Assembly: GCA_035582835.1 (NCBI GenBank)
Contig: JAYKAV010003266.1
Coordinates: forward strand, 4,756,415 to 4,820,414
Length of the DNA: 64,000 nucleotides
Source: Phoebastria nigripes
Lineage: Eukaryota > Chordata > Aves > Procellariiformes > Diomedeidae
Direction: 5' to 3'
Shown here: in pieces, positions 48,601 through 60,860 of the stretch
Numbering within the stretch: the stretch's first letter is position 1
How the letters are laid out: every line of letters starts with the position of its first letter
The notes under the pieces: model-generated
What the model was told of the DNA's origin: nothing
What the model saw: only the letters and a program-made list of their open reading frames with translations
The model's database searches: none
Program-made: the position numbers and the translations under genes

Positions 48601-51600
48601 ACTCCTTCCCTGTCCTGGAAGGAATATGAGACCAGGACATAGCTGGAGTCCAGACTGAAAAAACAAAACCTCCCCCTTTGTCTATCTTTCTTCTGTCTAA
48701 CACTTTTGTGTTAGTTTTGTTTTGATCTATGGGCAGTAAAACAGGTGCTTGAGTTCTAGTCCAGAATAGGCAGGCAAGTCGGTATTTATGAAAACAGTTT
48801 CAAGGAGAAATTGATGGTTCAAGTAGTCAAAAGTTGTTTTCTGGCCTTTGGAAACCACTTTGACTCTCATACTGTTCCCAATGGGCCTGCGTCTGCTGCA
48901 TTGACGTCCTGTGGTGTTTGTCATCGACTACCTTTGTTGGCAGTTTTGTGAGGCCCTTTTTAAAGGCCTGAAAGTATAGTAAGTCCTTGCAGAGAAAGAT
49001 CAAAGTGAATGTTGTAAGTTGAGCTGCTACATAAGCCATGGATGGTAAAAGAACCTGAAATAAAACTCAGTTTAAATTCCCTCATGTCTGATTCCTCTCC
49101 CCTGGTTTGTCAATTTTATTTAATTTTTCAGATAGGGGTAAATTGAGAGTCTAGTCCAGCTCTTGGGATTTTAGTAGAGACCAAGACTTCTCAATTGTTT
49201 ATATATTCCACAGCTGGCCTTCCGTGTAAATGGCCGGGATAAGCCTCTGTTAATTTCCCTTCTCACCGCTTTAATTGTAATGTCTTTCTCTTCCATGTAG
49301 CTTAACATCCCCGTGGAGAAGAAAGTCACTGACCATCAAGATCGTCCACGGACACTCTGCATTTGCACGTCGGAGATGACTGCCACCAACACCCGCCACG
49401 CTCCCTTCTGCAGCTGTCAGGACCTCCAGAGCCTCTTCCGTAAATTTGCCAGTTCAGAATTCTTCCACTCCAGCTACACTAAGTTCCCAAGGTCTGAGGA
49501 CAATTTCAGCCTCCTCCACACCCTTTTCTTGCGCCATGCATATGAGGTGGATGATAGGCCTCAGAAGCATCCGGGCTTTCGCCAGCTACTGCACAAAACC
49601 TCTGCCTCTGAAGACCTGTGGTCTATGAATTTCACTGAGCTTTCCCTAGACTTTGAGGGGGCTGAAAGCTCAAAGGGCAGAGCCCTTAGCTTTATTGACC
49701 CTTTTCCCCTTTCCATTTGGGCCTGCCTCCCCAAGAGATGGGGGCAAGCTCAGATATCTAAACGACAGGAATTGGCTGCCTCTGAGTTGAAAATCAAGCC
49801 TTCTGCCAGCTTTAGCAATCACTCCAAGAATGAGAACCTTTCCAGAGAACATGGGGTTTGTCAAAGATCAAAGACTGACCAGGATCTGAAGAACATCTAC
49901 AAGGTCCCAGAGACAATGGATGTCTTGGGAGAATCTGACTGTGAAATTGATGATGGAGTAGATGATAAAGAGCTGGAAGCCTCTGCTGATATCCATGTGC
50001 TTGTGTCCTCCTCTGTTCATGTCAAAGTTCGGCTCAACCACTACCAATACTTGGTGCTGCTCAGGATGAAAGAAGTTCTGCAAACACTACAGGAGCAGTT
50101 GGCCCAAGATACCCAGGAAATGACTGGGTCTCCTTTAGATTCCATGTCTGCTTGTGTAGGAGTTATGTTCCACAGTGCCGAAGTGGCCCTACTCATGAAC
50201 CCCGCACCAGGCTCTGTCTTGGAACCCAGATCCCTTGACTCGGACACAACAAGCCTGATCGAGTCTGAGCTCTCGCCTTCAGACAGCAAGGAGGGGCTGG
50301 TGGCCGAAGAGAAGGAGATGAAATCGGAGACCAGTTCGGAGAAGGGAGTATGCAGTATCTCAGAGGTCCCAGAGGACGGTGGGGTTGAAAATACAGGTAC
50401 CAGTGTAACCAGTGTACCAGTGGAGAGACTCCCAAGATCCGCAAGTGACGGAGCTCTGAGTACAGCTCCGTGTAGTAAGAGCATAGAGGAGAAAGGTTTG
50501 ATAGAGGAAGCACGTGAAGCTGTTGAAGCCCTGGCTGCAGAAAGACCAGCAGAGACCAGCAGCCATCCTCAGAGCCCTCCTGCCCTCCCTTCTAGCCCAA
50601 CCTCAGACACGCAGCCCTTGGCGAGAGGAAACATCACTCTCAATGGCCAGGCAGAACTCATCCCTTTGAAGAACATAGAGGTGGAGTTGTCTAGTGCACT
50701 GCATATCACAAAGGATGCCACGAAGGAAGCTCTGCACGTGACTATGGACCTCACCAAAGAAGCCATGTCTATAACAAAAGATGCTCTGAGCCTGAGCCGG
50801 GAGAAAATGACCTCCACCGTGCAGAAAATGCTCTCTCTCCCCCCAGCCAAGTGAGTGGGCCATCCTCCTGTGCTTCACGATAGCAGCAGCAAGGCTGCTG
50901 GGAAGGGGGGAAATGTAGGCCGACTGCTCCCTTTCTTTCCATAGCATTTGGATTAGAGATAGGTTAGATCTTCATCTCTTGCGGATGGCCTAAGTACACT
51001 AAGGTCTGACTTGCAAGTGTTCAGAGTCCAGCCCAATATCTGTATAATCTGGAGGCTAAGCTGTTTGCCTTTATCACTTTTTTCTTTTGGTAGGGATTCC
51101 GTGCCCAAAGCAGAAGAGGGAGCAGTGACTCCAGGCGGGGGTGGCAGCAGCCGAATGCGTTTCTTCTCCATGAAGAGGACAGCATCCCAGCATTCCTTTG
51201 ACACCACATCTGTGGATGGGAGCGGCCCTGAGGATGGGCTCTCTGTGGACAGCGATGGCAGCGACGGCTTTGTGATGCTCACAGACTCTGGTAACAAGCG
51301 CTTGGCTTTATCCTCTCCCCTACTCTTATTTCACACCGGTGAAGAGTTTTCTGCCACGGGCAACTGAGTCATGCTGCGTTCATATGGAATTCACTTGTGC
51401 CACTCCTTCTTTTTGAAGGTCGTGAGTAGTTCACCCACAGTGGCTCTTCCTGCTTTTTATAGGTGCCTTTTCTTTGAGATGAGGAGTATAAATGAGTGGG
51501 GAGGGTGACCGCTGCACATCACAACGGTGTTCTAAGGCATTTGGCCATACTAGAGCAAGGACTGTAAATGTGTGCAGGTGGGTGGATGGTACATAGCATT

Positions 51601-54600
51601 TAGGAAGGGTTTAGTAAGGGCTGGTTGGAAGTAGGGTACACTGAGCATTTCAGTGGGCGTCTTTCGCTTCAGCTCTGTATTCCTTAAATTCATCTGAGGA
51701 GCTGGAGAGAGTTCCCTGGAGGACGGAATAGGCTGATAGGCCATGAGATTCAGGCAGATACTGAGATCAGGACTTCTTAAAGCCAGAAAAAGGAACGGGA
51801 TCAAGTTGTTGTTGTTCCTTCCATTTCAGAACCCAGCCTGGACCCTCTTCCCTCAGGGCATCTTCCTCAGGTCCACAATGACACAGGCAGTAGAGCAAGC
51901 CTGATGGCAGAGGATGAGGGTGGAGTATCTCCTGAAATAAACAGCTCGACTTCACAGAGTGAAGACCCCAGCCTTCAGCTGGTCAGAGTTCTGTTCCTTT
52001 TCACTGTAGTACTGTCTCTAAGTGAATCTGGAAGCGAACCGTGCGGTGGTGTTTGTTTTAATAAGTGAGCTTGTCGTGTGCTGTTTTAGGTGTCTGTCCT
52101 CGTGTTGAAGATGAATGAGGTGAACTGTGGAATAGAGGCACGAGGTGATGATTTGTCCGTCGCTTTACAAGTAATGAACGTGGTTCCAGAGCAACTGAAC
52201 AATGTCGGAATGTGGCAGTATCTGCGTGGCTATCTGGGTAAGACGCTGGCTCTTGGAGTCTGCTGCTTTTATAGCTGCACTTTTTATAACTGGCTTTTAT
52301 ACCGGCCACCCTCAGGGCATATTCCATTTTAACTGGTACTTCAGTGTTAACGTTTAGTGTACTTCAGATTGAATACGACTTGTGTGTGACTGAATGTGAA
52401 TGCTAAGAATCTTTCTGTCAGTGGTTCAAATCTGGTATTTGAAAGATGTTTCCAAAGTGCCTACACAGTCAAGCTCTGTGGTGCCTAGTAATCATTGACT
52501 GGGGTTTTTTTAATTGCTGCTAGGATGCATGAAATGAATTAAAAGAGTGAATAAAGCTAGCTAGGGAAACCCTGAAGTTATTCCTGCACTGAGAATAATG
52601 CTTCTGGGCTAGGGTACTTCCCCAGGACTAAATTTGAATTAAAAACAAAACAAACCAAACAAACAAACCAAAAAAACAACCCCAAAACAAAACCACAAAA
52701 AAAACCAAAACCACAAAAAAAACCACANNNNNCAAAAAAAAAAAAAAAAACCAAAACCAACCAAACAACCAAAAAAAACCCCAACTCAACTCCAAAAAAA
52801 CGAAAGCAAAAGCAACTACAACCCAAAACTTCAAGTGAAAGCATGAGCAGTTCTTGGACTGTTGATCCTTCCCATAACAGTACTGCCTATGGCCGCGAGG
52901 GGGCAAAGTGGAATGCGGGATTAGGTAGAGTTGAGGACAGTGATGATTTCAGAGTGCCGTCATTGTGAACTTGACTCCATTCTGCATCTGGGCAGTAAAG
53001 GGCTTTTCAAGATACCTATTTTGACTTTATATCTTATTACTGATGCCATCTTCTGCAATGAGATCTTTCTGCTATAGCTCTAGGAGATCCAGGTATAGAG
53101 AAGCCTTCAGTCCCTGAAGCTAGTAAGACCCAGCCAGAAGTGTGCTTACGTCTTGAAGTAGGACCTAATGCTGCTGTGCATTCACCACTCGCCGTTCAGA
53201 ATGGCTTCCTTCATATGCTGGTCCACAGTTACACAGCAGAGCTCTTCATGTCCTTCCTTACCAACCTTGGCCCCTTTCTTGAGGATGAAATAATTCCAGA
53301 GGTGATCCCCATGGAGATAGAAGTTGTGGATGCCAAAATCACATTGAAGGTGAGTGTATGGGGAACCAGAGATTCCCTCCAGGATGGTAGCCTGTGCAGA
53401 GCTCACTTGCAAGATTCTGCTTGGGAAAGGATGCTGTGGGATTGCTATGGGCCTCTGTAGGGGTCCTGTTTTCCTGATACTGTTTTATTTTGCTTCTAAA
53501 AAGCAAAATGCCTTAGGGATGAACAAGCAACACAGCAGAATTGTTGAGTGATCAGATTGTGGAGAGATGGGAGCCTGACATTCAGATTCTCTCCCCAGCT
53601 TTGTTGATGACCTGTTTTGCAGACTCAAGGGAGAGAATTAAATACCTCTTCCTCCAAGTGCTTGTGTGAAATGGGAAATATTTGACCTTTTCTGTAAATG
53701 TTTAGAGAATTACAGATGAAAAACGTTATGTAAGAGCTGGTTGATATTTAGGAGGGGGGCACTGACAAAAGTTCTTGATTAAACCTTTTTAAAAGCAATG
53801 CTTTGGCTCCACTGACAAGCAGGAACCAGTGTTGCTGCACAGCAGCATGAAAATCTCCAGACCAAGGGATATTGGCTTTTTTTGGCTAAGGAATATTGGC
53901 TAGGGGTTTGAATTGGGAATTTGTAGGATGACAACTGTGAGAGCAGTCTTCAGGGTGATGGTCGTAGGCCTCTCCTCAACCTTTATTATGGATATGACAG
54001 AACTTGGTTCTGATCTGTGGGAGTGCTTTCTGCACAGATTAAGATTCACATGCAGCCTTGCATATAAAGCCAGGCTTTTCCATACGGTGGGTGACCTTGG
54101 TGAGCTCTGGCAGTGCTGCCAATCGGTAATGCTACTCCTGAGAAGGCTGGGGGCAAGGGGAATCCTTTGCAGAGTTGCCAGAGCTGTCACAGCAGTTAAT
54201 CTCTTCTCTGCTTTGTTTTTTTCCAGGATGACAGTCCCCGGATATACCCTACCTCCCCTGGCCCTGTTCCTATCACCTTGGCAGTAGATCACGTCATTGT
54301 GAAGCGCAGAGATGATGGGGTGTTCTATTTAACAGGTCAGCAACATCGGGAAACTTGTTTTATTCTGCCCCAGCACCCCCCCAGGCTGTGCTGGAGGTAG
54401 AGTGCTCTGCTGTGCCTGGTGCGGGAGGAGACTGGAACTGAAATGTGATGGTTGCTGCTGGGAAGGTGTGTGGGAAGGGCTCTGGTGTGTGAGCAGTCCC
54501 TACTTCTGTTCTCTGCAGTCACTTCTACCAGAATGGGCAAATAATCTTCTGTCTTCAGTGCAAGCACCCAGGTCCTTTGGCTGCTCTGCCGTGTTAATCT

Positions 54601-56574
54601 CTGGATGCATGCATTCCTGCCTCTCTAGTTCTTGCTGCTTTTGTTGTTTTGTTTGGACAGCAAATTTGATACCTCAGGCAGAACAGGTTAATACCTAAAA
54701 CAACGAACTGGCAGCCTGAATTCATGCCTGATGTTTCCTTGAGCTCATGCACTCAGGACAGATTACTGCTTCTTCCCTTGCTTTAGTTTCTCCATTTTAA
54801 AATGGGAATGAGAATTTTTTTCCCCCCCTATTTAAAAAGAGGGGAAAAAAAAAAAGAAAAAAGTTAGTTATTCTTCTTGGCCTGGGAACCCTGTTGTATA
54901 AATGTCCACACCTGAATGTTTTCTATGCTTCTTTCCAGCTCCGCAAGGGGAGGGCTCACCGAAACAGGAAAAACCTGTGTCAGTTCTTCAGGAACAGAAG
55001 GCCCCAGTGGAGTGTGTCTTGGCAGCCCCAGCAACACGTGGACTGCAGGTGAGTCACTGTTGCCTGTTGCTGTCTGGACAACTAGATAGCTGGCAGTAAG
55101 CTGGAAAATTAAGTCTTTTGTCTTCATGTGTTTGCAGTTACTGGTAGGTGTGGTGTGTTGCAGGTAGGGAGAGCACACAAAAGCAGCCTGTACCTCCTTT
55201 TACAGGGATTCTGAGAAGTAAGGATACCTTGCCTAGCATAAACTCTCCTGTTCCCTTTCAGAAATATGTTTGTTTTTTTTCTGATTGGTTCCATCTTTCC
55301 CCCGTGTCCAGTTCCTTGTTAGAAAAACAGGAATCGTGAGGTTCCCACAAAGAGAGAGATGTTTTGTCAGAGTAGAGTAAGTCTTACAGCCAAGGAGTTT
55401 CAGGTTGCTTAAAGCTTCTGCTATTCAGTTTGAACTTCCCATTTTGATCCATATATCTGGAATTCAGATGACTGGTTGATTTTTAAATATGTAGTGTCCT
55501 CTAATTATACTCCCTGTTTGATGCTAGGTCTACTTGGTAAATTGATCACTTGCTATGGAAAAATACATATTAAGGGAGCAATGTGGCTGACTAGATAGAG
55601 AACTGGATGGGGACTTTGGATTTTGTTCATTAGTTGGTGATGCATCACTTCACTTCTCATCTTTCTCTTTTCCATTTAGTGCAGAGACTTTCTTTTTTTC
55701 CCGTTCATAGCATCTTGTGAAACAGGGCCCTGACCAGAACTGGAGCACATAAGCATGACAGTAGCTTAGCTTCAGTTTATTTTCTGATGTTATTGAACTT
55801 AATAGGAACAAATGCAAAGGCTAAATTCTTGAGTAAAAATATTTCTGAAAGCCCAAGGAAAAACACTGTCCTGTGCCATGAAACTGTAGTGGGATCTCAC
55901 TGGCAGTGTTTGAGGACAGAATTAACTTTGTTCATGGAGACAAGAAATAGGAATGCCAGGCATCTGCTTGCTCCAGCCATCATCTTAATTTTAACAAATT
56001 TTTAGAGGTGTATCAGGACCCCTTATAAAAGAAAAATGCAGATCAGAGCCCAATTTTTTTTTTTTTCCTGCTTTCTTTGTAGTTATCTTCAGCCAGAATC
56101 AGCTAGCTGCTTTGCAGGAAAAAACCTTGCCCACTGCAAGTCTTGTTCCTATGCCTAGAAATGTGAAGGGAAGTCTTGGGAGAAAATAGTCGTTACACAG
56201 CCATCACTGGCAGCCTGAGCTGACTCTAATGACAGGTATGGAAGTCAGCAGGCACCAGTTGGCAAGTATTTCTGCAGCTCAAACTGGGTCACGTTGTCAG
56301 TGAGCTTTGTGTGGTTGTGTCACATAGTGTAATTTATCTCGAAAGCTCCTGCTTTGGTTTTCCTCTTTGAGCAGATCAGTGTAGATCTGTCCTGCTGCTT
56401 ACCTTTGGAAACTCCTGGTTTTTTTTTTTCTCTGTTTGTCTCCTGTAGTTAAAGGAAGTGCCAGAGTTGCAAAGGGAGCTTCAGACCATGAAAATAGCCC
56501 TTGCAGAAGCCAACATGGACAAGGCTCGCCTTCTGCAGGAAATTAGGAAATACAATCCCCTCTTCCAGCTTTGA
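24640..56574 (+). CDS. BLTP3A: BLTP3A (UHRF1BP1), bridge-like lipid transfer protein family member 3A
   Basis: Twenty-one exons: 24640-24683, 38860-39022, 40652-40690, 41170-41261, 41462-41651, 42100-42240, 42826-42996, 44169-44346, 45416-45502, 46109-46273, 46780-46922, 47690-47831, 48368-48561, 49301-50850, 51094-51290, 51830-51981, 52090-52237, 53078-53349, 54227-54335, 54939-55048, 56449-56574. All are GT-AG and in phase; total 4413 bases, 1470 aa plus TGA (human about 1440). Residues 1-100 (MAGIIKKQILKHLSRFTKNL) are the chorein-type N-terminus. Residues of roughly 100-590 are the beta-rich groove repeats, with VDDLDVHQ and IHIEFTEYYFPDNQ. Exon 14 (residues 584-1099) carries more groove plus an acidic, Ser-rich disordered insert. 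A helical DATKEALH/DLTKEAMS repeat lies near 1060-1090, and a short coiled coil ends the protein (LLQEIRKYNPLFQL). The family moves lipids between ER and endolysosomal membranes. The single N in exon 11 (46844) is in a CCN proline codon. Confidence 0.97.
24702..24730. repeat. (TCC)n trinucleotide run just inside BLTP3A intron 1
   Basis: About nine TCC units follow the exon 1 donor by 20 bases. They appear as glutamates on the opposite strand and are not coding. Confidence 0.9.
24735..25395. repeat. GC-rich minisatellite flanking and probably filling the assembly gap
   Basis: Blocks of GGGCCCGGGGG, GAGCTGCCGGGCCCGG and TGAGGGC recur irregularly on both sides of the gap (for example at about 24851, 25214 and 25260). 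The units are degenerate. Many G-runs of 3-8 make G-quadruplex formation likely, which fits a sequencing failure at this point. Confidence 0.7.
24884..25189. other. assembly gap of 306 Ns
   Basis: Run of N within the minisatellite in intron 1. No coding exon appears to be lost, because exon 1 and exon 2 join in phase and match the family. Confidence 0.99.
35795..35816. repeat. poly(A) run in BLTP3A intron 1
   Basis: Twenty-two uninterrupted A residues. I see no element body upstream that would make it a retroposon tail. Confidence 0.9.
39023..49300 (+). other. BLTP3A: BLTP3A introns 2-13
   Basis: Introns are 39023-40651, 40691-41169, 41262-41461, 41652-42099, 42241-42825, 42997-44168, 44347-45415, 45503-46108, 46274-46779, 46923-47689, 47832-48367 and 48562-49300. 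Several open frames here are exons read through into introns. Donors GTCAGA (intron 4) and GTACCA (intron 13) depart from GTRAGT. I recognise no mobile elements or RNA genes. Confidence 0.85.
44061..44133. repeat. long T/C tract before BLTP3A exon 8
   Basis: About 70 bases of almost pure T with a few C lie 35-107 bases upstream of the exon 8 acceptor. It would serve as an unusually long polypyrimidine tract, and it is a likely site of assembly length error. Confidence 0.85.
50851..56448 (+). other. BLTP3A: BLTP3A introns 14-20
   Basis: Introns are 50851-51093, 51291-51829, 51982-52089 (108 bases, the shortest), 52238-53077, 53350-54226, 54336-54938 and 55049-56448. Intron 17 contains the A/C-rich tract and the 5-base gap. 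Donors GTCAGA (intron 16) and GTCAGC (intron 19) are weak. Nothing else is recognisable. Confidence 0.85.
52640..52820. repeat. A/C-rich low-complexity tract with a 5-base gap (52728-52732)
   Basis: About 180 bases with almost no G or T, built from AAACC, AAACA and A-runs. Five Ns sit inside, so the true length is uncertain. Confidence 0.85.
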
Positions 56575-59500
56575 CAGTGAAGGCGCAGGCTGCAGCTGCT
56601 CAGGAGGAGCGGAGACCACCACCAGCACTAAGGCGGCTAGTTTGATTATATTGCTGCTAAAACGGGTCAACCTCCTGGAGACTGATCGCCTCAAAAATGG
56701 AAACCAACTGTGATTGCAAAATGAACTTGAAAGAGGGAGAAAGGAAGGAAGGCCTGGCTGAGCAACAGGGAAGGAACGAGGAGGAGTTATCTGTTTGCAG
56801 CCACTTTCCTCTGTCCTGGCAGTATGGTGCTGCCTCTGTCACTGAACCAGGGCAGTGGTCAGCCTACAAACAAAAGGTCAGAGTTTGGGGGGGACACCCC
56901 ATGTCTCTTCATCCATACGGTGGTAGTGACAGTGTGCTTTCAGCCTTCACCTTTCATGGTAACATCTAGAGATGATCCATGTTGGGGTTTCTGCTGCTTT
57001 CAGCCTTCCTCATTGTGTTCTTGCCCAATTGTGCATGCCAAAGAACACAGAAAAAGGAGTGTAGTTCCTTTGCCACATCAGGAGTGACAGAGAATAGGTA
57101 TGGCGGAAAACATCGCTCAGAGCTGTGATGTGAAAGCATGTGTACCATCACATGAAAAACAGAAACATAGGAGGTNGGTGGGTGTGGGGGATGCAGAAGG
57201 GATTTCCCCCCTGGGGAGTAAGGGGGCTACAGCTCACTATTCCCTCAAGAACAGGGTCAGGATAGTAAAGAAATTCCTTCAGTCGTCGTCTTCCGCCAGT
57301 AATTTGTTGTGTCAAGACAGAATCGGTAGTATATTAGACTTAGTCTAGTTCATTCTCACTTAATCCCGCAATGTTTGGCTTTATTGATGCAGAAACACAA
57401 AGAAATTAATTTATTTCATTACAAAGCACTGTTTAAACTTTCTTTAAATTTACTGTCAAAGAACAGGGGTGAAGGAAGTTGGTTAAGTCNCAGAATGAGA
57501 TGACCTATGTGTTTTCTTTGGGATGCACGCTGTCCTCAAACCGTCGTATGCCAGAGTTTCACCAGTGGACAGAGGGAGAGCAGTACTGGCCGCACAAGGA
57601 AATAGCTGTCTGCGTTCCTGCACGGTCATGTATTTTTATTAGCGCTGAGCTCTTGCCTGGTCTTAAATGTCTTTTTAACAGGGATGTTGGTATGTGGGTC
57701 AGGAGAAGGGGGGTGATCAGGCCCCCCTGGGTGAAGGCTGACACTGTTAACTGCTCACTATGGGGTGGAGATGAAACAGCAGCTGCTGGGTTGAGCATGG
57801 TTTGTATTCTTGCCTTTTCTGGAGCTGCTTCCTTGAAGATGAGGAAGCCTCTTTGGTCAGTGACTGACTTAATTTATAAAGAAATAGCCTCTACAAGTGT
57901 GGAGGGGAAAAAAGAAAACCCTAGTAAAATATGAAGTAAACACTAATTTTAAAAAGTAAAAAAGGAAATGTCATTTATGAACTGCAAGAATCAAATTCAC
58001 TCCTGAAGGCAAACTGGTACGTGGTTTCTTTGCTGTACTAGTCCAGGCAATACGTGGTCGATGTGCTGAAGCAGCCGTAAGGGGCAGTTGTGAAGGGAGA
58101 AGCTGTTCCAGAGGAGAATTTGCTCTGTGTTCTGATACAGAAGGGTGTGACTTTCCGCCCCCTCTGTGTTATGGATGAATGCCTCTTCCCTCCCCTGTTA
58201 TACACAGCATTTTTACTGTGTGCAGAGTTTGTTGGATTTTATCTTATTTCAAACTTTGATTTGGATTTTTCCAGATGCATTTTGCNTTGGTGTAAAGGTA
58301 CCACTTCTGCTGCGCAGGGTTTTTAGTGCATGTAAAACAGGTAGCGAGTGCCACACANTACGTGCTAGGAAAAGTGACAGATTGTATGAGATTCTCCTTT
58401 ATTAATCAGATGAAAACTTCACTTGTCTATAAAGGTTAGGTAACCCTTATTGTGTTTTTTAGCTGAACACGCTCCCCAAAACTTTAATCTAATGGATTTT
58501 TCTGGGTTTTTTCCTATGTAAGCATTACTCCACTTAAATTAGTTTAGCTAAAGTAATACAAGATTTTAATCCTGCTCACTATGCAAGGAGCAGCCTCTGA
58601 TTTACAAGCCATGATGAGTTGAGGCCTGGAAACTACGCAAAAGCAAGCAAATAACTTGGGAGTTAAGTTTGTTTGCTCTTATATACTTGTCCCTTTGCCC
58701 AGCTCTGGAGCTGTTGAACGCTTCCCCTTAACAGGCACTCCTGAGATCATTTTAGTTGTTCTTTAGCTCTCGGGGAAACAGGGACGTATTTACAGCACTA
58801 GGCTAGATGCAGAAGCACTGCTGTCTGTGGTTTGCGGAGAGCCAGGAGTGAATTCCTTGTGGTTGTTAGCTTTCACTTTGAAAAAAGAGGGTATGTAAGA
58901 GAGGGATGGTGATTAAAACAACTGTCACTCTTAAGATCATCGTCTTAATTCTGTGTTTGACTCCATTAGACTGAAGGTTTGAATAACATTTGTTGGAATT
59001 AGTCCTTGTATGCTAGGTTTGAACAGACAGCCTTAGGGTGGGAGTCCAGTATTCCTGCCAAGATCTGACTGACCAGTGCCTACAACCAGATATGACAGCG
59101 GCAGCGAGAGCCTGACCTTCCTTCTAGAACCTCTGGAAGCAGGCAGCCACAAATGAATTAAAAGGAGTACTTGCCTTTGGCAGAAGCACGGGAGCCGAGC
59201 TGCTCACCACCCCGTTAGCCTGGGCTAGCTCTGATGTTTGGATGCTGTGACTTCTGCCAGTTGCTTTCCCTTCTCCACGGGAGAGGATCACTCCTCCTCG
59301 TTCCTGTTAGACAACCTGACTGTTTTCTCTGGAGCACGTTCTGTGACCCATCCCCTGCTCAACGCAGCCTTTGACAGGACAGATTTGTGGTGCTGCCTGT
59401 GATGGAAAATGTACTAGAGCAGCCTGTCAGGCCTGTTCTCAAGAGGAAAATGCACTTTAACTTTTTAAGCATCAGCAGGCACTTCCTTCACCAATACTGC

Positions 59501-60430
59501 CTCGTGCATAGAAGAATGCAGAAGTAAAAGCAGGGGTTCTGAAATGCAAGTTATCTTCCGTAGTAAATAAGACCCTTGCTGTGAGCAGTTCTCATAGCAA
59601 GAGAGAAAGGAGGTAACAAAGCATCTACGTATCTAGACTCGCTGTGAAACAAACCTATATGCGAACAGCTCACTGTAAGTACCATTACGAACTGCACAAA
59701 GCCCACACAAGCGAAAGTTGAACTTTGTTTAGTCAAACCTACGTGCTTCTGTGCTTGCTCCCTCTTCCTGTGTGAAGCAAGAAATATAAGAATGCTTGCC
59801 TTGGTGGAATGCAATGGTATTCTTACTTTTTATTCGCTAATTGCTTGAAAATGGGAGGTTTCTTTCTTCGCTTTCAAATTTTCATGACTTTTTGTTTGAA
59901 TAGGCGTCCAGCTTCATCTCCAGCCAGCTTGGGAAATGAGTAGGGTGCAAAGGGTTTTCTCGGATGTGGTGCCTACTTGCCGTGTCACACAACTCCTTAC
60001 CACTCCCTCCCACGTGTGCAGCGAGCTGGGGCCAAGTTGTTGACAGCAAATTTCTTGCTCCAGCAACTCGAGTCAACTGGTTTTGTTCAAGAATTAAAGT
60101 ACTTCCATTGTTTTGTTTTTAAGTACCAGTAAAAGGTACTGTAAAACAAAATCCATGTCCTTTCTACAGGGCATATGTGCGGGAGGACAAAAACTCCTCT
60201 GTCTCCAGTGATAATGATTAGCAAAGTTTACTTTGTCGAGCCTTTTACTTAAGGACTCTTTCTGTTATGATGAGAGCCAACTTACTCCTTTGTGTAACTA
60301 CAACACAGTTGCCCTAGGAAGAGCACATGGCCTCAGCATCTTTTTACATCTAGTTAGACAAAGCGTGCTCACAGGGGACTACTGTATGTACAGGTGGGTA
60401 ATGTGCAAGTCTGAACTTGAATTTGAGTTT
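56575..60430 (+). other. BLTP3A: BLTP3A 3' UTR and BLTP3A-TAF11 tail-to-tail region
   Basis: Noncoding sequence follows the TGA. There is no AATAAA on the plus strand that I find convincing. ATTAAA variants occur at 59158-59163, 60093-60098 and 60504-60509; the last is followed by a T-rich stretch near 60540. The UTR may therefore be long and may overlap the end of TAF11. Open frames here have no homology. Confidence 0.5.
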
Positions 60431-60474
60431 TAGGCAGTATTGGAACTTTGTTGCAGTATATTTCCACTCATGCA

Positions 60475-60480
60475 TTTATT
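60475..60480 (-). terminator. TAF11: candidate distal TAF11 polyadenylation signal
   Basis: TTTATT on the plus strand reads AATAAA on the TAF11 strand, about 720 bases beyond the stop codon. Confidence 0.4.
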
Positions 60481-60823
60481 GGTTCTATGAACCATGAAAA
60501 GAAATTAAACTTGTTAACCTCCTTACAGGCTCATGACCTTTTTTTTTCCCCTCCCCCTTCACCTTCCTAGTCATACTGTTTTCTAGACAGCTCCATAAAA
60601 CTGGCTTTGGGAAGAACAGCCAGTGATGACTTCAGAGGCATCAGCTTTCAGCACGCTTTCCCTTGCTTATGCTAATGGAACAATACATGCCCGAGGCAAG
60701 GCGAAGCTTCAGGAACATGTCGGGCTTGGTTGAGACAGATCACCACGCTGCACTCCCTACTTGGAATCACACAAACACCATTATACAATTAGTATTTCCC
60801 AGCAAGACTAAGAATACAACAAG

Positions 60824-60829
60824 TTTAAT
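60824..60829 (-). terminator. TAF11: candidate proximal TAF11 polyadenylation signal
   Basis: It reads ATTAAA on the minus strand, about 375 bases beyond the TAF11 stop. A U-rich stretch precedes it in the transcript sense (the A-run at 60834-60860 on the plus strand). Confidence 0.45.
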
Positions 60830-60833
60830 GTAC

Positions 60834-60860
60834 AAAAAAAAAAAAAACAAACAACAAAAA
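60834..60860. repeat. A-rich run in the TAF11 3' UTR
   Basis: A-run with a few C on the plus strand, U-rich on the TAF11 transcript, next to the ATTAAA signal. Confidence 0.8.
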
